From Pararhodobacter sp. CCB-MM2 (lineage in GTDB: Bacteria; Pseudomonadota; Alphaproteobacteria; Rhodobacterales; Rhodobacteraceae), in the NCBI RefSeq assembly GCF_001691415.1, contig NZ_LRRR01000002.1, positions 1-64,000 of the forward strand: a DNA stretch of 64,000 bases, given 5' to 3'. The notes under the pieces are model-generated. The model was not told the origin of the DNA, did no database searches, and saw only the letters and a list, made by a program, of their open reading frames with translations. Within the stretch, counting starts at the first letter, position 1; the number at the start of each line of letters is the position of its first letter. The position numbers and the translations under genes are program-made. Shown here piece after piece: positions 8,652 through 17,918 of the stretch.

Positions 8652-9630
8652 CGGGATGATCCTCCTGAAACTGGGGCGAGAGAGGCGGCTGTTGCGGGAT
8701 GCCCTGGACATGGCGCGTCGGCGCCGGGCGCGTGTCGTGCAGAAGCGACAGCAGTTCCGGGCGCGCGTAGTGGCCGACGCTGTCCATCATCCGCTTGCGT
8801 TTGGCGACCAGCCTCATGTCCAGATCGGCGATCACGAGACCCTCGCCCGAGGTGCGGGGCTCGGCCAGATGGCGGCCTTCGGGCGAAATGACGCAGGTCA
8901 TGCACCCGCTGCGCATCGCGGCCTGCAGGGCGAGGTCGGGATGGATCTGGGCGATCTGCTCCTCGGTCAGCCAGCCGGTGGCACAGACCACGAAACAGCC
9001 CGATTCCAGCGCGTGATGGCGCATGGTGACCTCGATCTGGTCGCGGAAGATGTCGCCCACCAGCGAGCCGGGGTAGTGGCCGGCGTGGATTTCCTCGTGC
9101 TGGGTCATCAGCGCGTAGCGGGCGAGCGGATTGTAATGCTCCCAGCATGCCAGAGCGCCGACCCGGCCCACCTTGGTCTCGACCACGCTCAGCCCGGCGC
9201 CGTCGCCCTGACCCCAGACCATGCGCTCGTGGTAAGTCGGGGTGATCTTGCGCCGTTTCAGGGCCAGCGTGCCATCGGCGTCGAAAATGAGCTGCGTGTT
9301 GTAGAGCGAGCCGTGATCGCGCTCGTTGACGCCCAGCACGACCACGACGCCGCGCTTGCGGCAGGCCTCGGCCACGGCCTGCGTCTCGGGCGAGGGGACC
9401 ACGACGGCTTCCTTCATCAGCTCGAGATGCGGCGCGCCTTGCTGGACCGGCGGCAGGACGAAGCTGAAATAGGGATAATAGGGAACGAAAGTCTCGGGGA
9501 AGACGATGAACGCCGCACCCTTGTCGGCGGCCTCGGCGATGGCGTTCAGGACCCGCTCGATGGTGCCGGCGCGACCGGACAGGTCCGGGGCGATCTGCAC
9601 CGCGGCGGCGCGAATGATGTCCGTTCTCAT
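8644..9630 (-). CDS. nitC: Nit6803-family nitrilase
   Basis: Carbon-nitrogen hydrolase of 328 residues with an intact catalytic triad: E46 (VFPETF), K128 ([11 protein letters not shown]) and C162 (ACWEHYNP). It should hydrolyse a nitrile to an acid and ammonia in the cytoplasm. Nit6803 enzymes act on dinitriles and aliphatic nitriles in vitro. The physiological substrate in Nit1C is not established; cyanide or a cyanide adduct is the leading idea because the cluster supports growth on cyanide in pseudomonads. AAGG lies six bases before the ATG at 9630. It is the second gene of the operon, 69 bases after the small nitB-like gene. Confidence 0.93.
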   Translation of the reverse strand: MRTDIIRAAAVQIAPDLSGRAGTIERVLNAIAEAADKGAAFIVFPETFVPYYPYFSFVLPPVQQGAPHLELMKEAVVVPSPETQAVAEACRKRGVVVVLGVNERDHGSLYNTQLIFDADGTLALKRRKITPTYHERMVWGQGDGAGLSVVETKVGRVGALACWEHYNPLARYALMTQHEEIHAGHYPGSLVGDIFRDQIEVTMRHHALESGCFVVCATGWLTEEQIAQIHPDLALQAAMRSGCMTCVISPEGRHLAEPRTSGEGLVIADLDMRLVAKRKRMMDSVGHYARPELLSLLHDTRPAPTRHVQGIPQQPPLSPQFQEDHPDA

Positions 9631-9699
9631 GGCGAACCTTTCAGGATCGAGGCGGGGAGGGTCAGCGGGCCGGCGCAGGGTTGCCCCGGCCCGGGATCG

Positions 9700-10182
9700 T
9701 CACACCGTCCAAGTGTCGAGGATCACGGCATTGGCCTTCTTGTGAAGAAGGATGCAGTCCAGAACGTCCTGCGGCGCGATCGGGGTGATGCCCGGCAGGA
9801 GCGAGGGCTCGCCATGGCCATAGAGCGCCTGCAGCGCGAAGCGGCAAGCATAGACCTTGCCGCCTTCGCCCATGAACTTCTTCAGGTTCACCGCAAAGTT
9901 CTGATGGCCCGGGAACGCCTCGTCGCCCAGCGTCGGGAAGCCGCGCTGAATGCCCAGCGTGACGCCGGGGCCGTAGAGCAGGATCGAGGTCTCATAGCCC
10001 TTCCGGTTCAGCCGGATCGCATTGAGAATGTTCACCAGCCCGATCGAGCCCTCGAAGGCGACGGTGTGGAAGGTGACAAGGGCCTTTTCGCCCGCGTCGG
10101 CCTTCACGTCCTCGAAGACTTTCTCTTCATAATTGACGAAGAAATCGCCGTCCTTGTGTGCTTCCTTGGTGACCTGTGGCAT
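9700..10182 (-). CDS. nitB: MSMEG_0572/Sll0783-type conserved protein, first gene of the Nit1C operon
   Basis: Protein of 160 residues ([26 protein letters not shown]...) ending in [16 protein letters not shown]. The middle ([23 protein letters not shown] and [22 protein letters not shown]) resembles DsrE/F-like folds with a conserved cysteine. Family members are called nitrogen starvation response proteins after the Synechocystis homologue. AAGGAGG five bases before the ATG at 10182 decides the start. It is the promoter-proximal gene, directly divergent from a MocR regulator. Confidence 0.87.
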   Translation of the reverse strand: MPQVTKEAHKDGDFFVNYEEKVFEDVKADAGEKALVTFHTVAFEGSIGLVNILNAIRLNRKGYETSILLYGPGVTLGIQRGFPTLGDEAFPGHQNFAVNLKKFMGEGGKVYACRFALQALYGHGEPSLLPGITPIAPQDVLDCILLHKKANAVILDTWTV

Positions 10183-10225
10183 CCCGCCCTCCTTGATTGG
10201 TACGAGGAAAGCGTTCTTTGATGGG

Positions 10226-10268
10226 CAATATGCAGTCAATCAAAGTAACAATATGCATACAATATAGC
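10226..10268. promoter_or_regulatory. Probable MocR operator: direct repeats CAATATGCA
   Basis: Between the divergent nitB and MocR genes, CAATATGCA occurs at 10226-10234 and again at 10249-10257, 23 bases apart start to start (about two helical turns). A third partial copy, CAATATAGC, starts at 10260. MocR/GabR regulators bind direct repeats in the shared promoter region. TACAAT at 10258-10263 could be the -10 box of the regulator gene. Binding is inferred from position and repeat geometry. Confidence 0.55.
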
Positions 10269-10448
10269 CAATAATGGCAGGGCTTGCTGTTCAAGATTTG
10301 GGCGGCGCGCAGCCTCTTTGAGCTCAGGGCGGGCGAAATGCCAAGGAAGCCTGCGCCCAACGGCCGCACCAAGGTGAAAGATCCATACAACACCCCTTCA
10401 ATCTCTCGAATCAATCGACTAGCGTCGCCGGGAACAGGAGATGTTTCG

Positions 10449-11813
10449 ATGATGGATTGGATTCCCCGGCTGGATGACACCGGCAAGCCGCGCTATCTGG
10501 CGATCGCCGATGCCATTGCGCAGGATATCCAGCAGGGTCGGCTGGGCAGTGGCGACCGCCTGCCGCCGCAGCGCCGCCTCGCGGCGAGCCTGGGCCTCGA
10601 TTTCACCACCGTCTCGCGGGCCTATGCCGAAGCGCAGAGCCGGGGCCTCGTGTCGAGCCATGTCGGCCGCGGCACCTTCGTCACCTCCCGCTCCTCGGCC
10701 GCCGAGGATCCCGAGCGCAAGCGCGCGGGGGATCTGTCGATGAACATGCCGCCGGAGCCGACGGATCCCGATCTTGTAGCCCGGATGCAGGCAGGTCTGG
10801 GCTATGTTTCGGCCAATCTCGTCGATCTGCTACGCTATCAGTCGCCGATCGGCGCGGAACGCGACCGGATCGCCGCGTCGATCTGGCTGAGCCTGCGCGG
10901 CATGGTCCCGTCGATGGAGCGTGTTGCCGTCACGCCTGGGGCCCATGCGACGATGAGCGCGATCCTGTCGATCATCACCCGGCCCGGCGACCGGATCCTC
11001 TGCGAGCGCGTCACCTATCCCGGCATCCGCAACATCGCGGCGCGGTTCGGCGTGACTCTGATCGGGTTGGAGATGGACGAACACGGCATCACGCCGGACG
11101 CCCTGCGCGCGGCCATCGCCCGGCATCAGCCCAAGGCGCTCTACCTGAATCCGACGCTTCAGAACCCGACGACACTGACCATCCCGGTCGAGCGGCGTCT
11201 GGCCCTGGCCGAGGTACTCAATGCGACCGGGCTCACGCTGATCGAGGATGACGCCTATGGCTTCATTCCGGCCAAGGCTCCCGCGCCGCTGGCGCTGTCC
11301 GCACCTGATATGACCTGGCATATCGGCGGTCTGGCCAAATGCATCGGCGCCGGGCTTCGGCTGGCCTTCACCATCGCCCCCTCACCGCGCTGTGCGATCC
11401 GGCTCTCGCAGGCGATCCGGGCGATGTCGGTGATGCCTTCGCCCCTGTCCGCTGCCCTGACGACGCAATGGATCGAGGATGGCACGGCTGATGGCATCCG
11501 GCGCTTCATCCGGGCGGAAAGCGCGGCGCGGCAGGCCATCGCCCGCGAGGCGCTGGAGGGCTTCAGCTTCGACGCGTCGGAGAATGCCTTCAACGTCTGG
11601 CTGACCCTGCCCGAGGGCGTGGGGCGCGCGGATGTGGTGGTCAAGATGGCCGGCAGGCCGCTCGGCCTCATCCCGTCGGACGCCTTCACGGTGGACGGCA
11701 TCCCCGAGGATAAGCTGCGGGTCTCCCTTGGCGGCCAGCTCAGCCGGGAGAGCCTGCGCGAGAACCTGATGTTCCTGCATCAGGCGCTCCTGCCCAGCGG
11801 GTTCTTGGGTTGA
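10449..11813 (+). CDS. MocR-type (GntR-aminotransferase) transcriptional regulator
   Basis: Protein of 454 residues. The N-terminal winged helix (about 15-85; LGSGDRLPPQRRLAASLGLDFTTVSRAYAEAQSRGLVSSHVGRGTFV) is joined to a fold-type-I aminotransferase domain. The PLP lysine is K297 (GGLAKCIGAGLRLAF), and LIEDDAYGF carries the aspartate that contacts the PLP ring nitrogen. Such regulators sense PLP or amines and activate a divergent operon. AGGAG eight bases before the ATG at 10449 decides the start. Its position back to back with nitB and the direct repeats between them make control of the Nit1C operon likely. Confidence 0.9.
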   Translation: MMDWIPRLDDTGKPRYLAIADAIAQDIQQGRLGSGDRLPPQRRLAASLGLDFTTVSRAYAEAQSRGLVSSHVGRGTFVTSRSSAAEDPERKRAGDLSMNMPPEPTDPDLVARMQAGLGYVSANLVDLLRYQSPIGAERDRIAASIWLSLRGMVPSMERVAVTPGAHATMSAILSIITRPGDRILCERVTYPGIRNIAARFGVTLIGLEMDEHGITPDALRAAIARHQPKALYLNPTLQNPTTLTIPVERRLALAEVLNATGLTLIEDDAYGFIPAKAPAPLALSAPDMTWHIGGLAKCIGAGLRLAFTIAPSPRCAIRLSQAIRAMSVMPSPLSAALTTQWIEDGTADGIRRFIRAESAARQAIAREALEGFSFDASENAFNVWLTLPEGVGRADVVVKMAGRPLGLIPSDAFTVDGIPEDKLRVSLGGQLSRESLRENLMFLHQALLPSGFLG

Positions 11814-11919
11814 AGCACGAATTGTCCGTGCCGAGACCACGCAGATCGCCTGCGGCTGTCAAAGGGCGTGCTTCATCGATGAATGAGAGTGGGTGAGAAA
11901 ATTCCGACCGATGACCGCG

Positions 11920-12162
11920 TTACAGATCCCTTGCGACAGTATCGGAAAACGCCTTCAGGGCTTCTTCGTTTCGACGATAGAATGTCCACTGTCCAACGCG
12001 CGTAGGAAGGACAAGCCCTGCGCGTTGCAGGACTGCAATGTGGGTTGAGGTCGCCGAAGCCGATAGCCCGCAGCGCTTCTGGAGCTGGTTGACGCAGACA
12101 CCGCTAACGCCATCGCAGTGGTCGTTCGGCGGGAAGCTCCCGGGATCCTTCAGCCACTGCAG
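11920..12162 (-). pseudogene. ArsR-family regulator, 5' end missing
   Basis: The reverse strand encodes the C-terminal three quarters of an ArsR regulator of the type that normally reads WLKDP..HFPP..DGDxVxxGVC. LQWLKDPGSFPPNDHCDGV is followed by the helix-turn-helix LSASATSTHIAVLQRAGLVLPTR and QWTFYRRNEEALKAF. The residues expected before WLKDP (roughly the first 20, including the start) are absent; the open frame runs on upstream through the antisense of the oxidoreductase gene. The first 18 bases or so of the homologous part (12145-12162) also encode the beginning of that gene on the other strand, so a deletion appears to have fused the two genes head to head. Confidence 0.65.
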
Positions 12163-13269
12163 CTGCGAGGCGTTACGATGCGCAATCGCCTTGCTCTCTC
12201 CCCGATGTGCCAATACTCGGCGACGAATGGCTTCGCGAATGACTACCACATCGCGCACTACGCGAAGTTTGCGATCGGGGGCTTTGGGCTGGTCATGGTG
12301 GAGGCAACAAGTGTCGCTCCGGAAGGGCGCATAACTCACGGCGATCTCGGGATCTGGAACGACATGCAAGTCGACGGGTTGGAGCGCATCGCGACTATCA
12401 TCAAGACCAACAACGCCTTAGCTGGCATACAGATCGGGCATGCCGGCCCGAGAGCGTCAACCCTGCAGCCATGGCACGGCAACACGCCGATCCCAGCCGA
12501 AACAGAGCTGGCTGGCGAACACGCTTGGCCAACCGTCTCTGCGTCCTCAATCACATGCGAGCCGAGAGACATTGCCCCTGTCGCTCTTGACGACACTGGA
12601 TTGGACCGGATGAAAGGTGAATTCGTCGCCGCTGCGCGACGCGCCGTTCGTGCCGGATTCGACGTCATCGAAGTTCATAGTGCGCATGGCTTCTTGCTCA
12701 ATTCTTTCTTGTCGCCCCTGACCAATGAGCGCAGCGACGCATACGGGGGATCCAGGGAAAATCGGATGCGCTTCCCGCTCGAGGTCGTCAGTGCCATCAG
12801 AGCTGCAATCCCGGAAAGCATGCCTCTGTTTGTCCGCATATCGGCCGTAGACGGCTCTCGAGACAGGTGGACGATCGAAGACTCGGTTGCTTACGCGCAC
12901 GAGCTTTCTGCTTTGGGCGTTGACGTGGTGGACAATTCCTCAGGTGGATTTGGCGTCTTCCACTATCCGATGGGCTATGGTTTTCAGGTCCCGTATGCAG
13001 AGCGGATCAAGCGCGATGTGCCCGTTGCAACCATGGCGGTTGGGTTGATTGTCGACGCGAAGCAAGCTGAGGACATTGTCACAAGCGGTCGCGCAGACAT
13101 CGTCGCGATTGGACATGCGGCGCTGCGAGACCCCTAATTTGCAGCGAATGCTCGGCAGCAGTTGAACCCAGCTACCGCCGAATCTCTTTATCAGGACTGG
13201 ATTCCTCAGCTCGGTTGGTGGCTAACCAACCGCGCCAAGCGCCTGGAGAAGCTGGGGCCGCGCGATTGA
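12118..13269 (+). pseudogene. Old Yellow Enzyme family NADH:flavin oxidoreductase, truncated start and internal stop
   Basis: A YqjM-class ene-reductase sequence: ILQPLQLRGVTMRNRLALSPMCQYSA, IQIGHAGPRAS (catalytic histidine region), and HSAHGFLLNSFLSPLTNERSDAYGGSRENRMRF. Homology begins abruptly at about 12145, inside the antisense ArsR gene. The only start is a GTG at 12118 without a ribosome-binding site. After LRDP an in-frame TAA (13135-13137) interrupts the gene. The same frame then continues with FAANARQQLN and PQLGWWLTNRAKRLEKLG, the family's normal C-terminus, to a TGA at 13267-13269. Base composition looks less GC-rich than in the neighbours, which suggests transfer. A shortened product of about 339 residues is conceivable. 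Confidence 0.75.
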
Positions 13270-13309
13270 GGCGCGGTTCATCCCCTCAACACACTCTGGA
13301 AGAGGGGAA

Positions 13310-14137
13310 CTGATGATGGTGCATCGGGCATGGCATTCGATGATACGGCTCAAGTCCTTCAGCCTGCCGAACATGATCGCGATGCGGTTGCGGCGTTTGT
13401 AGCGACGCTTGTCGTATTTGACGGTTTTGGAGCGCTGCTTCTGGCCGGGGATACATGCCCGTATGCCTTTGTCTCTCAAAGCATCTCTCAATCAATCGGC
13501 GTCATAGCCACGATCCCCGAGCAGCCATTCCACTCTTGGCAGGCTCTCGAGCGAGGCCGCGGCGCCGATGTAATCGCGGCCTTGACCGGTGCTGACAAAG
13601 AGGCTGATCGGACCACCCTTGCTGTCGCAGATCGCGTGCCGCTTCGTATTCTTGCCGGCTTTGGTGCATCCAATCAGGCGGCCATGCCCCCTTCTTGGCA
13701 GCCAGACTGGACGCCGTGCGATGGGCTTTGAGGGACTTGCGCCGGCTCACTCGAACGCATGGCGTTGGCCTGTTCACATCGATCATCGCGGGCCATTCCT
13801 CGCCGTGATCAGCCGCCAGACCGACCATCAACTGAGCGAAGATCCCCCTGTCGCTCCACCGCTTCCAACGGTTGTGAAGGGTCTCGTGCGGGTCATCTTC
13901 CTTCGGTGCATCCCGCCACCGCAAGCCATTGCGATTGATGAAGACTATCCCGCTCAAAACACGCCGATCATCAACGCGAGGCTTGCCGCGGGACTTGGGA
14001 AAGTAGCTCTCCAGACGCGCCATCTGCGCATCCGTCAGCCAGAACAGATCAGGGATGTCACCGCTCGTTCTTCCGGCGGAGAATCGTGCCGACAGACGGG
14101 AATGGACGTGTCCTGAGCCTAAGTGTGAAGCAGACTC
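13310..14137 (-). mobile_element. Remnant of an IS5-family (IS427-like) insertion sequence
   Basis: The transposase N-terminus is clear (LTDAQMARLESYFPKSRGKPRVDDRRVLSGIVFINRNG, from about 14060 leftwards). Frameshifts follow: SLKAHRTASSLAAKK, then other frames, then GIRACIPGQKQRSKTVKYDKRRYKRRNRIAIMFGRLKD, with weak similarity ending near 13310. The right terminal repeat GAGTCTGCTTCAC reads inward from 14137. No matching left repeat or end was found before the oxidoreductase remnant at 13269. The element is inactive, decayed and truncated on its left side. Confidence 0.75.
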
Positions 14138-14165
14138 TGCAGTCCTTCAAATTTGTCGGCGGTGG

Positions 14166-16025
14166 TCAAGCCGGGCGGTCGATGACCGGAAAACCGGGGT
14201 CGAAGCTGTCCAGTAGTCCGGCAATCAGGCGGAACAGCGGGGTAGCCCCGGCGTCCGGCCCGCCGAATGCCAGATCCTCCAGTGCCTTGCGCGGTACCGT
14301 CAGGGCATCCGACGCCGGCGGCAGCGGGCGATAGGTCAGGGCGCCGTTGCGCAGGGTCAGGCGATAGCTCTCACCCGTTTCGGCTAGGGTGATGTCCTCG
14401 GACCGGTCCAGCCCCTCGGCTCGGGCGGCGTTCAGGCGAATGCCAAGGTAATCCAGCAGCATCGGCGCCGTCATCGCGCGTTTCTGATCCGGATTCGCGG
14501 TCTTGGGCGCGGGCCATGTCAGGATGCCGTGCCGCAATTCATGCGCGGCGGTCAGGTATTCGTTGCGCCAACTGGCGGCGCTGCTTTGGTAGCCCAGCTG
14601 CTCCAGCGCGTCGGCCTGCAGGTCGCGGGCGGGGCGGTGGTCGGGCCGGGCAAAGACCACATGGCGCAGCACCTCGGCCACCCAGCGGTAGTCGCCGGCG
14701 TCGAAGCTCTCGCGCGCCTTCGCGACTACCGCATCCGCGCCTCCCATGAAAGCGACATAGCGTTCGGCAGCGGCACGCGGCGGGTGGGGGTTCAGCGTCG
14801 CCGGATGCGAGTCGTACCAGCCGAGATAGCGCTGAAAGACCCCTTTCGCGTTATGCGAGGCGGTGCCGTAGAAGGGCAGGCAATCCCAAGCCTGCGAGAG
14901 GCCCACGGGCAGGGTGAGGGCTTCGGCGATCTCGGGCGCCGTGAGGCCCTGATTGGCCAGCCGAAGGGTCTGGTCATGCAGATGCTTGTAGAGGTCGCGT
15001 TGCCGCTCCAGCAGGGCGACAATCCGGTCGCGGCCCCAGGCCGGCCAATGGTGCTGGGCGATCATCGCCTCGACTTGATCGCCGAACAAGGCGACCGCTT
15101 GATCCAGCGCTTGCCACCACGCCACCGCGCTACGCACCGCCGCGCCGCGCAGGGTGTAGAGGTTGTGCATCGTCCGCGTCGCCAGCTCGGCCGCGCAGAG
15201 GGTGCGGAAGGCGGGCAGATAGAACAGGAATTCGGCCGGGGCTTCGGTGTCCGGGGCCATTTGGAAGACGAACTCCACGCCGTCCAGAACCCGCCGCTCG
15301 CCGGTTTCGCGGATTTCGTCATTCGGGGCGATCAGCGTCACGCGGCCGGTCGAGACGGATTTCCCGAGACCGGAATCAACCTGCCCCAGTGGCCCCTTCT
15401 CCAGCATCGCGCCCGAGAAATAGACCGTGCGGCGGTACATGGCATGGCCGGCGAGCAGCGTCTCCGAGATCGCCTCGTGCAGGAACCCTTCGGGCGCGAG
15501 GATCGGCAGCTTGGTGGCCTCTTCCTCGGTGACGATACCGCGCGCGCCGCCGTAATGATCCGCGTGACAATGGGTGTAGACGATCGCCGTTACCGGGCGC
15601 GGACCGCGATGGCGGCGATAGAAGGCCAGCGCCGCGGCGGCGGCATCGGCGCTGACGAGGGGATCGACAACGATCACCCCGCGCTCGCCCTCGATCAGGG
15701 TCATGTTCGACAGATCGAAGCCGCGCAGCTGGTAGACGCCGGGCACGACTTCGAACAGCCCGGCGATGCGGTTGAGGCGCGCCTGCTGCCAGAGGGCGGG
15801 ATGAACGGTATCGGGCGTCTCCTCGGGGTCGAGGAAGGCATAGCGGGTCAGATCCCAGACCGGGCGACTGCCATCCTTGGACAGGATAACGCCGGGGTCG
15901 AGCGCGGCGATCAGCCCACGCTCGGCCTCGGCGCGGTTCAGCGCCAGATCCTCGGGCAGGGCCTGTGCCGCCGCGCGGTTCAGGGCGATGGTGGCGGCGC
16001 TGGCGGGCTTGGCGGTCGAGGTCAT
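14166..16025 (-). CDS. Alkyl-sulfatase-like metallo-beta-lactamase-fold hydrolase
   Basis: Protein of 619 residues with the SdsA/BDS1 alkylsulfatase architecture. A metallo-beta-lactamase domain carries the zinc motif THCHADHYGG (near residue 150) and later AAELATRTMHNLYTLRG. It is followed by the dimerisation/lipid-handling region and a C-terminal SCP2-like domain (DITLAETGESYRLTLRNGALTYR). These enzymes cleave alkyl sulfates to alcohol and sulfate. No signal peptide is visible, so a cytoplasmic location is inferred, fitting the importer encoded next to it. The start at 16025 overlaps the TRAP permease stop as ATGA; a much longer open frame continuing upstream is a shadow of the permease gene. 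It is the last gene of its operon, 28 bases from the IS remnant. Confidence 0.87.
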   Translation of the reverse strand: MTSTAKPASAATIALNRAAAQALPEDLALNRAEAERGLIAALDPGVILSKDGSRPVWDLTRYAFLDPEETPDTVHPALWQQARLNRIAGLFEVVPGVYQLRGFDLSNMTLIEGERGVIVVDPLVSADAAAAALAFYRRHRGPRPVTAIVYTHCHADHYGGARGIVTEEEATKLPILAPEGFLHEAISETLLAGHAMYRRTVYFSGAMLEKGPLGQVDSGLGKSVSTGRVTLIAPNDEIRETGERRVLDGVEFVFQMAPDTEAPAEFLFYLPAFRTLCAAELATRTMHNLYTLRGAAVRSAVAWWQALDQAVALFGDQVEAMIAQHHWPAWGRDRIVALLERQRDLYKHLHDQTLRLANQGLTAPEIAEALTLPVGLSQAWDCLPFYGTASHNAKGVFQRYLGWYDSHPATLNPHPPRAAAERYVAFMGGADAVVAKARESFDAGDYRWVAEVLRHVVFARPDHRPARDLQADALEQLGYQSSAASWRNEYLTAAHELRHGILTWPAPKTANPDQKRAMTAPMLLDYLGIRLNAARAEGLDRSEDITLAETGESYRLTLRNGALTYRPLPPASDALTVPRKALEDLAFGGPDAGATPLFRLIAGLLDSFDPGFPVIDRPA

Positions 16026-17890
16026 GAGACCTGCCCCGCCGGCGCGGAAGGATTGGCGAGACGCTCCCACAGGATCTTCGCCCCGGCCAGTGCCATCAGC
16101 ACCAGCGCCACGGGCGACAAAGGGTTCCACAGCACCGGCGCAAGGACCAGCACCGCTGCCAGCACGAAATGGCCGAGCCGGAAGGCGACCGACATCCGGC
16201 CCGAGGCCGCAGCATAGATCCGCAGCGCCAGCAGCACGGACAGCGCCAGTGCGGCGATCGACAGAGGGTCGCCCGACAGCAGCAATTCCTCGCGGTAGCA
16301 CCAGACGAAGGGCAGCACGAAGGCCGCCCCCGCCGCGCGCAGGGCGAGAAGGCTGGTCTTCCACATGTTCGCCTTGGCCAGTCCCGCCGCGACATAGGAA
16401 GACACGGCGACCGGCGGGGTCAGGAACGACATCACGCCGAAATAGAAGATGAACATATGCGCGGCCAGAGGCGTGACCCCCATGGCGATGATCGAGGGGC
16501 CGATGACCGTGGCCAGCACGATGTAGATCGCCGTCGAGGGCATGCCCATGCCGAGGATGATGCACAACACGCCCGTCAACAGCAGCACCGGGAACAGTCC
16601 CAAGGCCGCACCCGCCTGCGTCAACAGGAAGGACAGCGATTGCGCGAGGCCGCTGAGGTTCATCACGCCGACGACAATGCCGGCGCCGCCGGCGATCATC
16701 AGGATCGGCAGCATCCCCTCGCCGCCGTCGAGGATCAGCCCCTTCCAGTCGGCCCGGTTGAGGAACCGCTTCTTCAGCAGCGCCAGCACCATGAGCAAGG
16801 CAGCAGATCCAAGCGCGGCAATGGTCGGCTGGCTGCCGCGCCAGAACAGCAGATACATCAGCCATGCCAGCGGCAGCACGAAGATCCAGCCGCGTTTCAG
16901 CACCGGCCATGCGCGGGGCAGCTCGGCCTTGGGCAAGCCGCTGGCCCCTTGCCGGACGGCCAGCGCGTCGACGTGGAAATAGAGGCAGGCATAGTAGAAG
17001 ATCGCGGGCAGAAGCGCGGCCAGCACGACCTCGGCATAGGAAATCTGCAGGAACTCGGCCATCAGGAAGGCCGTCGCGCCCATCACCGGCGGAGCCAATT
17101 GCCCGCCGGTCGAGGCCACGGCCTCGATCGCTGCCGCCTGATGCGCGCGCAATCCGGTGCGTTGCATCAAAGGGATGGTGACCACGCCCGTCGACATGAT
17201 GTTGCCCACGGGCGAGCTTGAGACCGAGCCGAACAGCCCCGAAGCGATCACCGCAACCTTGGCCGGCCCGCCTCGGCGATGCCCGAAGGCCGAGAGGCAT
17301 AGATCGGTGAAGAAGCTGGTGGCGCCCGAGACTTCCAGCATCCGCCCGAACACGAGGAAGGCCAGGACCAGCGTGGCGACGATGGACAGGATCATGCCCA
17401 CGACGGCGTTGGAATCGGTGTAGAGGTAATAGGTCAGCGCCCGCGCGCTGGAGTAATTCGCCTGAAACGGCTGCGGCAGGTGGTGGCCCAGAAGGCCATA
17501 GGCCACCAGCGCATAGACCAGAAGCGTGATCGACAGACCGCAGGATTTGCGGAGCCCTTCCATAAGCGCCAGCAGGGCGATGGCGCCGGGGATCACCTTG
17601 TCCGGCGAATAGCCCGAGAGCGAGAACATCCACGCCTCGGTCTGCGAGGCCGACCAGATCCACGCGGCGATCCCGGCCCAGCCGATCAGTACCTCGACCG
17701 GGCCGGCCTTGGCGCCGTAGGGATAACGCAGGAAGACGGCGGCGGTGGCGACGCCCAGATAGGGCGCCAGCCATTCGTATTGGATGAGCGGCAGGCCGAT
17801 GCGGCCCGGCACGTCAAAGATCCAGGCCAGCCCGCCGAGAAAGAGCCAGACCAGATAGACCTGGTAGAGAAGCGTTGTCGCGCGGGTCAT
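16022..17890 (-). CDS. TRAP transporter fused permease (TAXI type)
   Basis: Integral membrane protein of 622 residues combining the small and large TRAP subunits. About four helices at the N-terminus are followed by the DctM-like core, with VSSSPVGNIMSTGVVTIPLM, STGGQLAPPVMGATAF and GMGMPSTAIYIVLA. It works with the adjacent TAXI binding protein, driven by an ion gradient, to import an organic acid or sulfate ester. The gene lies 28 bases after the binding-protein gene. The substrate is unknown. Confidence 0.93.
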   Translation of the reverse strand: MTRATTLLYQVYLVWLFLGGLAWIFDVPGRIGLPLIQYEWLAPYLGVATAAVFLRYPYGAKAGPVEVLIGWAGIAAWIWSASQTEAWMFSLSGYSPDKVIPGAIALLALMEGLRKSCGLSITLLVYALVAYGLLGHHLPQPFQANYSSARALTYYLYTDSNAVVGMILSIVATLVLAFLVFGRMLEVSGATSFFTDLCLSAFGHRRGGPAKVAVIASGLFGSVSSSPVGNIMSTGVVTIPLMQRTGLRAHQAAAIEAVASTGGQLAPPVMGATAFLMAEFLQISYAEVVLAALLPAIFYYACLYFHVDALAVRQGASGLPKAELPRAWPVLKRGWIFVLPLAWLMYLLFWRGSQPTIAALGSAALLMVLALLKKRFLNRADWKGLILDGGEGMLPILMIAGGAGIVVGVMNLSGLAQSLSFLLTQAGAALGLFPVLLLTGVLCIILGMGMPSTAIYIVLATVIGPSIIAMGVTPLAAHMFIFYFGVMSFLTPPVAVSSYVAAGLAKANMWKTSLLALRAAGAAFVLPFVWCYREELLLSGDPLSIAALALSVLLALRIYAAASGRMSVAFRLGHFVLAAVLVLAPVLWNPLSPVALVLMALAGAKILWERLANPSAPAGQVS

Positions 17891-17918
17891 CGTTCTGCCT
17901 GTCCTGCCATCCGTCTCG

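Noticed and set aside
14166-17774. A single open frame of about 1200 codons covering both the sulfatase-like and TRAP permease regions
   Set aside because: Only the part from 16025 leftwards has protein homology in this frame. Upstream the real TRAP permease is encoded in another frame of the same strand with an ATGA junction at 16022-16025.
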